Notes under the pieces: model-generated
What the model was told of the DNA's origin: nothing
Seen by the model: only the letters and a program-made list of their open reading frames with translations
Databases searched by the model: none
Position numbers and translations under genes: made by a program
Assembly: GCA_028287895.1 (NCBI GenBank)
Contig: JAQBOV010000010.1
Coordinates: 1 to 53,465 of the forward strand
Source of the DNA: Mucilaginibacter sp.
Lineage (GTDB): Bacteria; Bacteroidota; Bacteroidia; Sphingobacteriales; Sphingobacteriaceae
DNA length: 53,465 nucleotides
Direction of reading: 5' to 3'
Shown here: piece by piece, positions 26,057 through 35,270 of the stretch
Layout: every line of letters starts with the position of its first letter
Position numbering within the stretch: the first letter of the stretch is position 1

Positions 26057-26287
26057 ATGAAACACAATACCCCTGTTATCCTACCGTTTATATTCAGCCT
26101 TGCCGTAACCTGCTCTTTAACGGCATGCAGTTCGGTAAAGCAGTATCAGAAAAACCGTTTAAATGATTCTGAGATGGAACTTTCTGCACGTAAATCGCAA
26201 AAGTTTGAACAAAGTTTTCAGCTTTACCGGGAGGGTGCCTCAGGTGCCAACGGCGGTAAAAGTGGTGGAGGTTGTGGCTGTAATTAA
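26057..26287 (+). CDS. DUF4266 small lipoprotein ending GGGCGCN (cassette B)
   Basis: The start at ATG 26057 was chosen because MKHNTPVILPFIFSLAVTCSLTAC then forms a good lipoprotein signal (lipobox LTAC) and the ATG is one base after the ApbE stop. It has 76 residues. The mature part, KQYQKNRLNDSEMELSARK ... YREGASGANGGKSGGGCGCN, parallels the cassette A copy, with the GASGAN and CGCN tail conserved. The function of DUF4266 is unknown. The invariant link with ApbE suggests a flavin- or metal-carrying envelope peptide. Confidence 0.85.
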   Translation: MKHNTPVILPFIFSLAVTCSLTACSSVKQYQKNRLNDSEMELSARKSQKFEQSFQLYREGASGANGGKSGGGCGCN

Positions 26288-26299
26288 TATCGATCTCCA

Positions 26300-27553
26300 A
26301 TGAAAAAAATCTATTTAGGCGTTCTGGCTCTTTACATGGGTATTTTAGCCTCTCATGCCCAAACAACGCAACCGGTTAAAGACACTACTAATTATCAATC
26401 TCGCAAGCTAAAACTCGATGAGGTAAACTTTGTATCGGCTTATTATCACCAAAATGGAAATCATTCAGCGGTAACCGGTGGTATAGGTACTGAAAATCTT
26501 ACTGATTTCGCCAATACGCTCGATGTACAGCTCTCAAAGCTTACCAATAGCGGGCATAAAAATACCTTCCTTTTTGAATTGGGGGTTGACCATTATACTT
26601 CGGCTTCATCTGATAAGATAGATCCGAATAGTATATCTTCTGCTTCAAGGCAGGATACAAGGGTATATCCATCGCTGAACTGGACCAATTCTGATGAAAA
26701 AACGGGGAACGCGTTTGGATTTACAGGTTCTTATTCACATGAGTATGATTATCAATCCCGTGGATTTGGTTTTAACCTGACAAGAGTTTCAAAAAATAAG
26801 AATACACAGTTCGATCTGAAAGCGACCGCATTTCTGGATACCTGGACGGTGATTTTACCGGTAGAATTACGACCAGCCACTTACGGTTCGGGCTCTCATC
26901 AAGATCCAAGACCGGTCGATTACAAACCACGTAACTCATTCAGCGCTGCGTTCTCCCTTTCTCAGGTGATCAGTACGCGATTGCAGGCCTTATTTATTGT
27001 AGAGCCATCCTATCAGCATGGATTACTGGCGACAGACTATCAGCGGGTATATTTTAACAACAACTTCGCAACGGGAGTGGGCCCTTTCAATGATATATTT
27101 AATGAGCGTATAGAGAACCTTCCTGCCAGCCGGTATAAATTACCGATAGGCCTTCGCTTAAATTATTTTCTTGACGATCATTTTATTATCCGCACCTTTT
27201 ACCGTTATTATATGGATAACTGGGGTATCAGGGCGCATACTGCAGAAATTGAGGTGCCAATTAAGTTTACTTCCTTTGTTTCTGTTAGTCCTTTTTATCG
27301 TTATACCAATCAGCAGGGAACTCGATATTTTGCACCGTACGGTCAGCATAGCGTAGGCGAAACTTATTATACCAGCGATTATGACCTGTCAACCCTGACC
27401 AGCAATTTTGTTGGACTTAATTTACGACTGGCGCCACCAAAGGGAGTATTTGGTATACAACAATTAAACACCCTGGAGCTTAGATACGGACACTATATGC
27501 GCTCAACAGGATTAAACAGTGATATTTTAACCTTAGCCTTAAAATTCAAATAA
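26300..27553 (+). CDS. DUF3570 outer-membrane beta-barrel protein (cassette B)
   Basis: A 417-residue paralogue of 15845-17155 with a signal peptide (to HAQ). It has LKLDEVNFVSAYYHQNGNHSAVTGGIGTE, repeated amphipathic strands (FIIRTFYRYYMDNWG, FVSVSPFYRYTNQQGTRYFAPYG) and the terminal ILTLALKFK. An outer-membrane location is inferred from the barrel pattern. It is 12 bases from DUF4266 and ends convergently one base before the barrel gene on the other strand. Confidence 0.88.
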   Translation: MKKIYLGVLALYMGILASHAQTTQPVKDTTNYQSRKLKLDEVNFVSAYYHQNGNHSAVTGGIGTENLTDFANTLDVQLSKLTNSGHKNTFLFELGVDHYTSASSDKIDPNSISSASRQDTRVYPSLNWTNSDEKTGNAFGFTGSYSHEYDYQSRGFGFNLTRVSKNKNTQFDLKATAFLDTWTVILPVELRPATYGSGSHQDPRPVDYKPRNSFSAAFSLSQVISTRLQALFIVEPSYQHGLLATDYQRVYFNNNFATGVGPFNDIFNERIENLPASRYKLPIGLRLNYFLDDHFIIRTFYRYYMDNWGIRAHTAEIEVPIKFTSFVSVSPFYRYTNQQGTRYFAPYGQHSVGETYYTSDYDLSTLTSNFVGLNLRLAPPKGVFGIQQLNTLELRYGHYMRSTGLNSDILTLALKFK

Positions 27554-27554
27554 A

Positions 27555-28373
27555 CTAAAAACGGCGGCCGACAATGATTTTGTAGATCGATTTTTCGGTA
27601 CTTCGGGTAAAACCATAACCTATACCCCCGTTAAACTCCCAATCGGGGTTAAAATTAAGGTCGGTTGCAATAAATAATTGTTGCTGCTGTTTCTCAAAAG
27701 CATCATAATTTAAGAAGGGTCCTGTGCTGCCATAGTATTCTAATCCAAGGGCTACTATTTTGGTTATATCATAACTGCCTTTAACATTCGGAGAAAATAT
27801 AAAGCCATGATTTTGGTCAGGACCGGCAAAGCTTTTATCAATTGTGGGATTAACAGATATATATAATTTCCGCCATTTTTTGTCAACAATCGGCCTGATC
27901 TCCAGTGTGCTTGTATTGGCTGAAAATGCCTTTTTCTGAAAACCAAATTCGGTTGATAAACTTACACCTAACGGCCAATGCCAGCTTTCAGGAACGGCAA
28001 CTCTGGGTCTGATATGTGAACCAACGTAAGCCGTGCGCCCCTGGCTTCCTACCGAATTAAAAATATAAAAACCTGTTTCAAACCAGGGCGACCACCCATG
28101 GGTTATTTCAATTGTCTCGTGAAACACATGATTATCCGGCAACTGACCATCATCAGAGCTGGTAAAGCCATTGGCGGTGTAATTACTGTGTAATTCGACC
28201 ATCGTCCGGCCTTTTTCAACGGTTTCTGAGCCATAAACTTGTATTTCGTAATTGTCTTGTGCCCTTGCAGTATTTGAAAAAAGTAAAACGCTTGAAATGA
28301 CTAATAAAACAGGTTTGATTTTTTTAGAAAGATCAGTTTCATCCGCAATATGTTTTTCAGGAAGATTGAGCAA
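27555..28373 (-). CDS. Putative outer-membrane beta-barrel protein, unknown function
   Basis: A 272-residue protein. A polar N-tail of ~19 residues precedes a signal peptide (IKPVLLVISSVLLFSNTARAQ). The mature part has alternating strands (WFETGFYIFNSVGSQ, WPLGVSLSTEFGFQKK, KLYISVNPTIDKSF) and ends KIIVGRRF with the terminal Phe typical of barrel assembly. I do not recognise a named family with certainty. It follows the cytochrome gene by six bases and is presumably co-transcribed with it, suggesting an outer-membrane component or pore of the same envelope redox function. Confidence 0.65.
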   Translation of the reverse strand: MLNLPEKHIADETDLSKKIKPVLLVISSVLLFSNTARAQDNYEIQVYGSETVEKGRTMVELHSNYTANGFTSSDDGQLPDNHVFHETIEITHGWSPWFETGFYIFNSVGSQGRTAYVGSHIRPRVAVPESWHWPLGVSLSTEFGFQKKAFSANTSTLEIRPIVDKKWRKLYISVNPTIDKSFAGPDQNHGFIFSPNVKGSYDITKIVALGLEYYGSTGPFLNYDAFEKQQQQLFIATDLNFNPDWEFNGGIGYGFTRSTEKSIYKIIVGRRF

Positions 28374-28379
28374 ACATAT

Positions 28380-29123
28380 TTAATTTGGATTTTCATTTCC
28401 GCCATTGATCATGTCTGAAACAATTCCATTTGATTCTTTCCGTTCAGCCAAATACACACCAGCTAGGTGAACAGCGATAAAGGCTAAGATCAAATACATA
28501 CAAAAGCCATGTACGTCTTTGATCGTATGCCGTAGTGGTTTAAGTGCGGCTAAGGCATCCTCAAAAGCAAGCGATAAACCGGTGATTGCCATAATGATCA
28601 GCAATATATAAAATACTGCATAAATACTTTTTACGGCAAGCTCATGTCTGGCTGTCTGCCTGTTTTTCTTTATCATTTTAAATTGAAAGTAAGCACTTTT
28701 GATCCTCCGTATGAATTTCTGGTCTGCCAGCTGAAAAAACTCCAAAACTAACCTGAATATAAGCAGGGCGGCCAAGCCGTACCCAAAATAGATGTGTATA
28801 CGCCAAACCTGGTCGTTCAGTGCATTGGCCACTGAGCCGGCTTGTTGTTCACTGACAACAGCTCCTGTTTTGCCGAGCTCTTCTTTCATTAAAGAAGATA
28901 TTTGGCGCCCGTCAGTTATCGTAGAATTGATCAGTACCGTGATCAGCGATCCGCTGATAATTAGTGCATTAGCCCAATGCCATAGACGAAGTGAAGCGGA
29001 ATATTTCTTTATTTGACGAGGATGCGGGATGTCTTTGCGAACTGGTTCTATAATGGCCATATTAAGTTTGGATAAGTTCCCTTTTAGTTTCGTTGTTTTA
29101 ATGTTTGTCCTAAAAGTATTCAT
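28380..29123 (-). CDS. Cytochrome b561-type di-haem membrane protein
   Basis: A 247-residue protein with four membrane helices: ~45-70 after SASLRLWHWANA, ~115-135 (IHIYFGYGLAALLIFRLVLEF), ~165-190 (IYAVFYILLIIMAITGLSLAF) and ~205-230 (HGFCMYLILAFIAVHLAGVYLAER). Histidines in LWHW, RIHIYFG, KDVHG and AVHLAG are placed like the haem b ligands of b561/hydrogenase-type cytochromes. These pass quinol electrons to periplasmic partners. The start may be ATG 29060 (MAIIEPVRK). It is divergent from a response regulator gene and lies next to the Rieske-ApbE cluster. Confidence 0.85.
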   Translation of the reverse strand: MNTFRTNIKTTKLKGNLSKLNMAIIEPVRKDIPHPRQIKKYSASLRLWHWANALIISGSLITVLINSTITDGRQISSLMKEELGKTGAVVSEQQAGSVANALNDQVWRIHIYFGYGLAALLIFRLVLEFFQLADQKFIRRIKSAYFQFKMIKKNRQTARHELAVKSIYAVFYILLIIMAITGLSLAFEDALAALKPLRHTIKDVHGFCMYLILAFIAVHLAGVYLAERKESNGIVSDMINGGNENPN

Positions 29124-29214
29124 AAATTTTGAAGCAAAACTGGAGTGTGATATTTATTGTGAGTATTTAGTAATTTTAGCTTCAGTATTTCTTCATATTT
29201 ATATTTAAAAAGCA

Positions 29215-29892
29215 TTGAAACTCCTGGTAATAGAAGATGAACAAGGCATTCGTGAAAATATAGTCAATTATTTTAATGAGGATGGTAACATATGCGAAAG
29301 CTGTGATTGCCTGTCGGCGGCGATTGATAAATTAGCTGTTTTCGATTACGATTGTGTATTACTGGATATTGGATTGCCGGATGGTGAGGGCTTTGCCGTT
29401 TTGGAATATTTGCAAAAGCAAATCAAAAATGAGGCTGTACTAATAATTTCGGCAAGAAATTCCCTTAATGATAAATTGAAAGGTTTGAATGTAGGTGCAG
29501 ATGATTATTTAACAAAACCGTTTCATTTAGCGGAGCTAAAAGCAAGGGTGGTTGCCATTTACAGGCGCAGGACCTTTAACAGTAATAATAACCTTGTGTT
29601 TAATGAAATATCGATAAATCTGCCCGGAAGAACGGTACAGGTTAATCAAATTCAGATAACCCTTACCCGCAAGGAATATGATATGTTATTATATTTTATT
29701 GCAAACAAAGGAAAGGTAATTTCAAAAAATGCGATTGCTGAGCATCTTTGGGGCGACGAAATGGATATGCATAATAATTTTGATTTCATTTATACGCATA
29801 TAAAGAATCTAAGGAAGAAACTTTTGGATGCTAATTCCAATGATTACCTTAAGTCAATATACGGAATAGGGTATAAATTTATGGCAGAATGA
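29215..29892 (+). CDS. OmpR-family response regulator
   Basis: The start is TTG 29215, the only start giving the intact receiver opening MKLLVIEDEQGIREN. It has 225 residues: a CheY-like receiver (1-~115; phospho-acceptor in CVLLDIGLPDGEGF, Lys in LTKPF) and an OmpR/PhoB winged helix (ITLTRKEYDMLLYFIANKGKVISKNAIAEHLWG ... YLKSIYGIGYKF). It overlaps the kinase gene by four bases (ATGA). It stands 91 bases from the divergent cytochrome gene, which makes that operon a natural target; this is inference. Confidence 0.93.
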   Translation: MKLLVIEDEQGIRENIVNYFNEDGNICESCDCLSAAIDKLAVFDYDCVLLDIGLPDGEGFAVLEYLQKQIKNEAVLIISARNSLNDKLKGLNVGADDYLTKPFHLAELKARVVAIYRRRTFNSNNNLVFNEISINLPGRTVQVNQIQITLTRKEYDMLLYFIANKGKVISKNAIAEHLWGDEMDMHNNFDFIYTHIKNLRKKLLDANSNDYLKSIYGIGYKFMAE

Positions 29893-31139
29893 AATTATCA
29901 TCCCATTATAATAAAACCATCATTATCATATCGATATCTGTATTGCTTGCAGGGGCAGTTATTTACTATTTTGCTATTAGTTACATTGCAAGGGCCCAGC
30001 TTGATCGTGATCTGACGGAAGAAATTGATGAGGTTGCGGATTATGTTAAACTCAACCATCGGTTGCCAAGGCAGATAGATTTTGACGAAGACGTAACCAT
30101 TTTTGCAAAAACAGACCAGGCGGTTTTACCACGAACGTTTTTTGATACGATCTATAACAATCCTAAAGAGAAAAAAAATGAAGCCGGTCGTGCGGTTTCA
30201 GGCTTGATTTCTTTGAAGGAAGGCAATTATAAAGTAACGATCACTATTTCCCGTGAAAATACTGAATATTTGATTCAGATCATCGCCTCCATTACATTTG
30301 TGTTGATGGTCTGTTTGCTTTTGATCCTTTTGCTTACCAACAGGTATATTTTAAAGGGCTTATGGCGGCCTTTTTATGATACCTTGTATGCGATCAAAGC
30401 CTTTAATGTTTCCGACAATGAAAACTTTGATTTAAGGCAAAATAAAGTAAATGAGTTTAATGAATTGAATAAGGCAGTTAGTGTAATGTCAACCAGAGTG
30501 AAAAATGATTTTCAAAATCTAAAGCACTTTACAGAGAATGCTTCACATGAAATGCTAACGCCACTTGCAGTGATCACTTCTAAATTGGATACACTTATTC
30601 AGGATGAAACCATTAAACCACAATTATATGACCAAATAAGTGATATTTATGCTGCAACGTCCAAATTATCACGGATCAACCAATCATTATTATTATTGGT
30701 AAAGATTGAAAACAACCTGATTGATGATATTGAATGGGTAGATCTAGCGCTCCAGATCTCCGAAAAAGTCAGACTTTTTCAGGATCTGATATCAACAAAG
30801 GGCATACAGGTTACCGAAGAACTGGAGTCTAAAAAGATTTGGGTAAGTAAGCACCTGATTGATATATTATTAAATAATCTATTCAGCAATACCATCAGGC
30901 ATAATGTAGATCATGGTCAGCTTATAATTAACTTAACAGCTGATAAACTGACTTTTCAAAACAGCGGGCCTGATAAATCCCTTAATGAAGAAACCATATT
31001 TGAACGTTTTCAGAAAGGTCATAAATCTGAGGGTACAGGATTGGGTTTGGCTATAGTTAAAAATATTTGCAGCGTCTATAAATGGCAAATTTATTACCAG
31101 TACACGAATTCATTGCATACTTTTCAAATTCAATTTTAG
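29889..31139 (+). CDS. Sensor histidine kinase paired with the OmpR-type regulator
   Basis: A 416-residue kinase: helix 1 (~10-32, TIIIISISVLLAGAVIYYFAI), a ~95-residue periplasmic sensor, helix 2 (~130-150, IIASITFVLMVCLLLILLL), H-box FTENASHEMLTPLAVITSKLD, and an ATPase domain with LLNNLFSNTIRHN and EGTGLGLAIVKNIC. It belongs to the HisKA group typical of Bacteroidota OmpR pairs. The periplasmic sensor and the neighbouring redox genes make an envelope signal likely, but the signal is not readable. Confidence 0.92.
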   Translation: MKLSSHYNKTIIIISISVLLAGAVIYYFAISYIARAQLDRDLTEEIDEVADYVKLNHRLPRQIDFDEDVTIFAKTDQAVLPRTFFDTIYNNPKEKKNEAGRAVSGLISLKEGNYKVTITISRENTEYLIQIIASITFVLMVCLLLILLLTNRYILKGLWRPFYDTLYAIKAFNVSDNENFDLRQNKVNEFNELNKAVSVMSTRVKNDFQNLKHFTENASHEMLTPLAVITSKLDTLIQDETIKPQLYDQISDIYAATSKLSRINQSLLLLVKIENNLIDDIEWVDLALQISEKVRLFQDLISTKGIQVTEELESKKIWVSKHLIDILLNNLFSNTIRHNVDHGQLIINLTADKLTFQNSGPDKSLNEETIFERFQKGHKSEGTGLGLAIVKNICSVYKWQIYYQYTNSLHTFQIQF

Positions 31140-31154
31140 ACAAACGAGGATTGT

Positions 31155-32720
31155 TTATAGATTATCCATGTGATAACGGTTAAGCAGCTTAAGCAGTACG
31201 CCGTTTGTCCATCCAAATCCATCTTGCAGCGGGTATTCACCGCCTCCTGCTTTGACATCAGTGTCTGTTACATTGTATTTTTCCATTAGTTTGCCTGTAG
31301 CGTTGAATACCCGGATGTTGGTGCTTATCCAGGCTTCAGCAATTGAACGTGCCAGGCCGGTATAACTATACTTGTTCAGACCATCTATAGCCATATATTG
31401 CAGTGGCGCCCAAGCGTTGGGACTATCCCATTGCTGACCCGAACGTTTAAATGTGGTAACCAACCCCCCGGACTTTAAAAATTTGGTTTTCAGGGTTGAT
31501 GCAATCCTGGCAGCTTGTTTGGCATCAGCTATATTAAAATCAAGCGGAAAGACACCGGCCAGTGTTTGATCAGGAGTGGTTTGTTTAAGCTTCCAGTTAT
31601 AATCCATAAACCAGCCATTCTTTTGGCTCCAGCTATACTTTAATATTGCTTTTTTGCGTAGCATGGCCCGGGTTAAATAATAACGATATTTAATGCCATT
31701 CCCCTGTAAATGATAGGATTTTGCTATGGAAAGTTCCAAATGATAAAGCAAACAGTTCAGATCAACCGGGATAATAAGGGTGGTTTGTATCGTTTCCAGC
31801 TTTCCTGTCGTATCGAGCCAGCGCGTACTAAAATCCCAGCCCGATTCTGCCGCAGCCCGGATATTGCGATAGAAATCGCTTAGCTTTTGTTTAGTTTCTT
31901 TAGCTGCATTTACATCTTTTTTAAACGACTCTTCACGGGGCTTATCCGAATCATCCCAGTACCGGTTCAGAATTTCGCCCCCCTGCATACGTACAACCAT
32001 ACGGTATGCCTGACCCGGTTTTAATTTCTCTGCTCCGTTCATCCAAAATGCATATTCCTTTAAAAGTTCAGGCTGATATTTTACGATCACCTGTTCACCC
32101 TGGTCTTTAGCAAGCAAGTCAAGCATCATGGAAAAAAACGGAGGTTGCGAACGGGTTAAATAATAAGTACGGTTGCCATTGGGTATAAAGCCATATTTAT
32201 CGATCATATAAGCAAAATTGCTGATCATGTTCGCGATGATCTTTGTTTGGTGGCTTTCCTCGAGGCCAAGCATGGTGAAATAGGAATCCCAATAATAGGT
32301 TTCGCGGAAACGTCCTCCTGGTACTATAAAATCATTTGGTAATGGTATTAAGGAAGAATACTTTGAAACCGTATCGTGTTTCCGGTAGAGCACTTGCCAT
32401 AGCGTATCGATGTGCTTTCGGATTCCAAGTGAAGTATCACTTTTAAAAATACTGGTATTCGCACCTGGAATAATGAAGTTGGCTGTTATAAATTGTGTCA
32501 GATCAAAGCCTGCTTTATCTTTCTGATGGCGATAGTCTTTCATAATGAGCGCCGGATCACGGCGCGGGGTTGCATCAACAAAAGTTTTGTTATCGGGAAA
32601 AATATCAGACAGCTGAACAGCTTCAAATAAACCCGGAAACAATTGCCTCGGGGTGAGGACTTGTGAATAGGAAACACTAAAAGTAATTAACAGGGATAGT
32701 GTTAACAGTAGTTTTCTCAT
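31155..32720 (-). CDS. treA: Periplasmic trehalase, GH37
   Basis: The start at 32720 (MRKLLLTLSLLITFSVSYSQ, a clean signal peptide) was preferred over a frame extended by 27 residues. It has 521 residues. Both trehalase signatures are visible: PGGRFRETYYWDSYFTMLGL and QWDSPNAWAPLQY (the usual GWAP Gly is Ala). GH37 enzymes invert and hydrolyse alpha,alpha-trehalose to two glucoses. The catalytic Asp would be in the ESGWDFSTRW region and the Glu near GGGEYPLQDGFGWTNGV. It is divergent from the DUF6377 regulator and heads an alpha-glucoside-type locus. Confidence 0.95.
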   Translation of the reverse strand: MRKLLLTLSLLITFSVSYSQVLTPRQLFPGLFEAVQLSDIFPDNKTFVDATPRRDPALIMKDYRHQKDKAGFDLTQFITANFIIPGANTSIFKSDTSLGIRKHIDTLWQVLYRKHDTVSKYSSLIPLPNDFIVPGGRFRETYYWDSYFTMLGLEESHQTKIIANMISNFAYMIDKYGFIPNGNRTYYLTRSQPPFFSMMLDLLAKDQGEQVIVKYQPELLKEYAFWMNGAEKLKPGQAYRMVVRMQGGEILNRYWDDSDKPREESFKKDVNAAKETKQKLSDFYRNIRAAAESGWDFSTRWLDTTGKLETIQTTLIIPVDLNCLLYHLELSIAKSYHLQGNGIKYRYYLTRAMLRKKAILKYSWSQKNGWFMDYNWKLKQTTPDQTLAGVFPLDFNIADAKQAARIASTLKTKFLKSGGLVTTFKRSGQQWDSPNAWAPLQYMAIDGLNKYSYTGLARSIAEAWISTNIRVFNATGKLMEKYNVTDTDVKAGGGEYPLQDGFGWTNGVLLKLLNRYHMDNL

Positions 32721-32984
32721 GGTTATAAAAATATTTATGAAAAAAAGGTTTAAATTTCTTTGTACTTGACTACAAATTAGCTGTTTATTTATCATGGGCA
32801 AGGTATAAAGAATTTCTAATTAAGAAGTTAACATGATATTTTTGACAGATTAAGAAATCCAGCAAGAATTATTCGTCGACAGACACAAATAGGTTAAAAA
32901 TTTAAAATGGAAATAGTTCTTTCATTTTAAAATAAAACTCATTTTTAAAGTATAGATTTAGGCACCTAAAATACCCATTTCGAT

Positions 32985-34610
32985 ATGAGAATTTTTATAT
33001 TAATCCTGTTCTTGTCTTTTTTTGGATACCCGGCGGCGTACTCATCTGTGAAAACAGATAGTATTTTGTTGCAATTAAAAGTAGAGCTTTCAAGGAAAAA
33101 AATATATGATGATCAAAAGGAACTTCGGATTCAAAAGCTCAAAGCCAGGTTGGAAGCTATTCCCAAAACCAATTATAATGCGCAGTATAATATCTGTGGA
33201 AAGTTATATGAGGAATATAAAGTTTACCAATTTGATTCGGCTTACGTTTATACTCAAAAATTATTTACTATAAGCAAGATCACAAAAGATGTACCTAAAC
33301 AATATGATAGCCAGATAAAGGTTGGTTTCCTTTTGTTGTCATCCGGTATGTTTAAAGAGACCTTTGATTGCTTAAACCGGATCAATACGCATCTGCTCAA
33401 TGACAGTTCGAAGTTAGAGTACTATTCTATAAAATCCCGTGCTTTCTCAGATCTGGCTGAATACAATAGCGATAAAAACTATGCACCTTTTGATAAGATC
33501 CAGGCAATCAAATATATAGATTCGGCTATTGCCCTGTCAAAACCTCATTCCTTCGAGAAGCTTTATCACCTTGGTAACAGGCAAATGATATCAGAACAAA
33601 TAGAGCGGCCATCACCATATTTTGTTGAGCTTTTAAACCATTATACGATTACTGAGCACCAGCGCGCAATGGTAACCACAGGTTTAAGTTTTTTTTACAA
33701 TGGTCCTAATAAGGAGAAAGATCGAATACTTTTAATGACAGTTGGGGCTATAAATGATATCCGGTCTTCAACAAAAGAAACCTTAGCCATTTTTAAACTC
33801 GGTCAGCAGCTTTATTTGGATGGAAACGTAAAGGATGCCTATACCTTTATAAAGCAAGCAATGGATGACGCCCAGTTTTATGGGGCAAGGCTGCGCAAGA
33901 TTAAAATAGGGGCGGTTTTACCAGTCGTTGCGGCACAAATAAACATTACCACAGAGAACGAAAGAAACAAATTTCTGGTTTATTTTTTATCAATTGCGGT
34001 AGTTGCCATATTAATTTCTTTAGTGTCATTTATTGTATTCATCCAGTTGAAAAGATTAAAAGTTAAAGAAAAAATAATTGAGGAAAAGAATGTACAATTG
34101 GAAAAAATAAATGACAAACTTATAGAGGATACTCATATTAAAGAAGAGTATATCGGCTATTTTTTTAATGTGATATCCGGATATATATTAAAGCTTGAAA
34201 AACTTAAGAGAAATATTGAGCGAAAGCTATCCATAAAAAGATATGACGATATATTGCTGTCTGTTAACGAGATAAATATTAAAAAGGAGAGGGAAACACT
34301 TTTTTATACATTCGATCATATTTTTCTGAAGATTTTCCCCAATTTTATTAACGTATTTAATTCCTTATTGAAAAAAGAGGATCAGATATGGCCCAAAGAC
34401 AATGAGGTATTAAATACTGATCTGCGCATATTTGCGCTGATGCGTTTAGGCATAAACGATAACGAAACTATTGCCAATATTCTGGAATATTCGGTAAATA
34501 CGATTTATGTGTATAAGATGCGCATTAAGGCCAAAGCACTTGTCCCCAGCGATCAGTTCGACCATAAAATTATGGATATAAAAGCGGTAGAAGTGCTTAA
34601 TAAATCCTGA
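32985..34610 (+). CDS. DUF6377-type transmembrane transcriptional regulator
   Basis: A 541-residue protein with a signal peptide (1-20) and a periplasmic helical repeat (TPR-like) region to ~325. One membrane helix (~330-355, FLVYFLSIAVVAILISLVSFIVFI) and a cytoplasmic coiled coil (KVKEKIIEEKNVQLEKIND) follow. The C-terminal LuxR-like helix-turn-helix reads LRIFALMRLGINDNETIANILEYSVNTIYVYKMRIKAKA. Such proteins sense sugars in the periplasm and control adjacent SusC/SusD genes. Here it lies between divergent trehalase and susC. Confidence 0.85.
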   Translation: MRIFILILFLSFFGYPAAYSSVKTDSILLQLKVELSRKKIYDDQKELRIQKLKARLEAIPKTNYNAQYNICGKLYEEYKVYQFDSAYVYTQKLFTISKITKDVPKQYDSQIKVGFLLLSSGMFKETFDCLNRINTHLLNDSSKLEYYSIKSRAFSDLAEYNSDKNYAPFDKIQAIKYIDSAIALSKPHSFEKLYHLGNRQMISEQIERPSPYFVELLNHYTITEHQRAMVTTGLSFFYNGPNKEKDRILLMTVGAINDIRSSTKETLAIFKLGQQLYLDGNVKDAYTFIKQAMDDAQFYGARLRKIKIGAVLPVVAAQINITTENERNKFLVYFLSIAVVAILISLVSFIVFIQLKRLKVKEKIIEEKNVQLEKINDKLIEDTHIKEEYIGYFFNVISGYILKLEKLKRNIERKLSIKRYDDILLSVNEINIKKERETLFYTFDHIFLKIFPNFINVFNSLLKKEDQIWPKDNEVLNTDLRIFALMRLGINDNETIANILEYSVNTIYVYKMRIKAKALVPSDQFDHKIMDIKAVEVLNKS

Positions 34611-35270
34611 TATTTTAAGCCGGTTTAATGGCTGTTATAATCCGTCTGCTTTGGTATTTCTGCTCTCTCGGGTCCCGGAAAATAACTTCCCTGAGTTAAT
34701 TTAATATTAAAAAAGTTAAATTAATGCTGGAAAGGGTTAAATTAAGTTTATATTTTTATGGACCTGTTTATTTTCAATTGGTTGATTGCCAATTATTTGT
34801 ATTTTAAAATCCCTATTTTTTCTTATATTCTTAGTAAACAAATAGGTAATATTGCCGGGTATTTATTACTTTGCTTGTAATAGGAATGCGATTAAATTAA
34901 AGTTGTTTTGAATTTTAATAAGTTGTAACTTAGATTACATCGGATTACCTGATTAAACCAATTAACCCAATAAGATAATTTACAGGCACGTTGTGCAAAA
35001 AACCATTATTGTATAATAACAATTTGGTGTTTTATAATTTCATATAGCTTGGATTAAGGTGCTAGTTGTGGAAATTACTTTTATTATTTAAACCAATTAT
35101 AACTCAATAAACCAATGAAAAATAAACAGGATAGCAATATACCTCCCTAATAGCGTAGCTTAATGTAAACCGTTGTCAATATTTTTAATCTCAGAATACC
35201 CGCAACGCGGTAAAGTTTACAGCATGCTATTACTTACTAACTAATCAACAAACCGTTCAACCCAAATTTT
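34611..35270. other. 660-base leader/promoter region of the susCD genes
   Basis: It contains no convincing gene; the only short frames are a few codons long, for example ATG at 35115. It is strongly AT-rich and must carry the susC promoter and a long untranslated leader. I looked for the Bacteroidota -7 element (TAnnTTTG) and found only near matches, so no promoter is called. No clear terminator follows the regulator gene, so read-through into susC is possible. Confidence 0.5.

Noticed and set aside
32721..32801. 27-residue extension of trehalase
   Set aside because: It would place polar and extra hydrophobic residues before a complete signal peptide that starts at 32720.
34611..35270. Bacteroidota -33/-7 promoter for susC
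   Set aside because: I searched for TAnnTTTG with an upstream TTTG and found only one- or two-base-off matches at inconsistent spacing.
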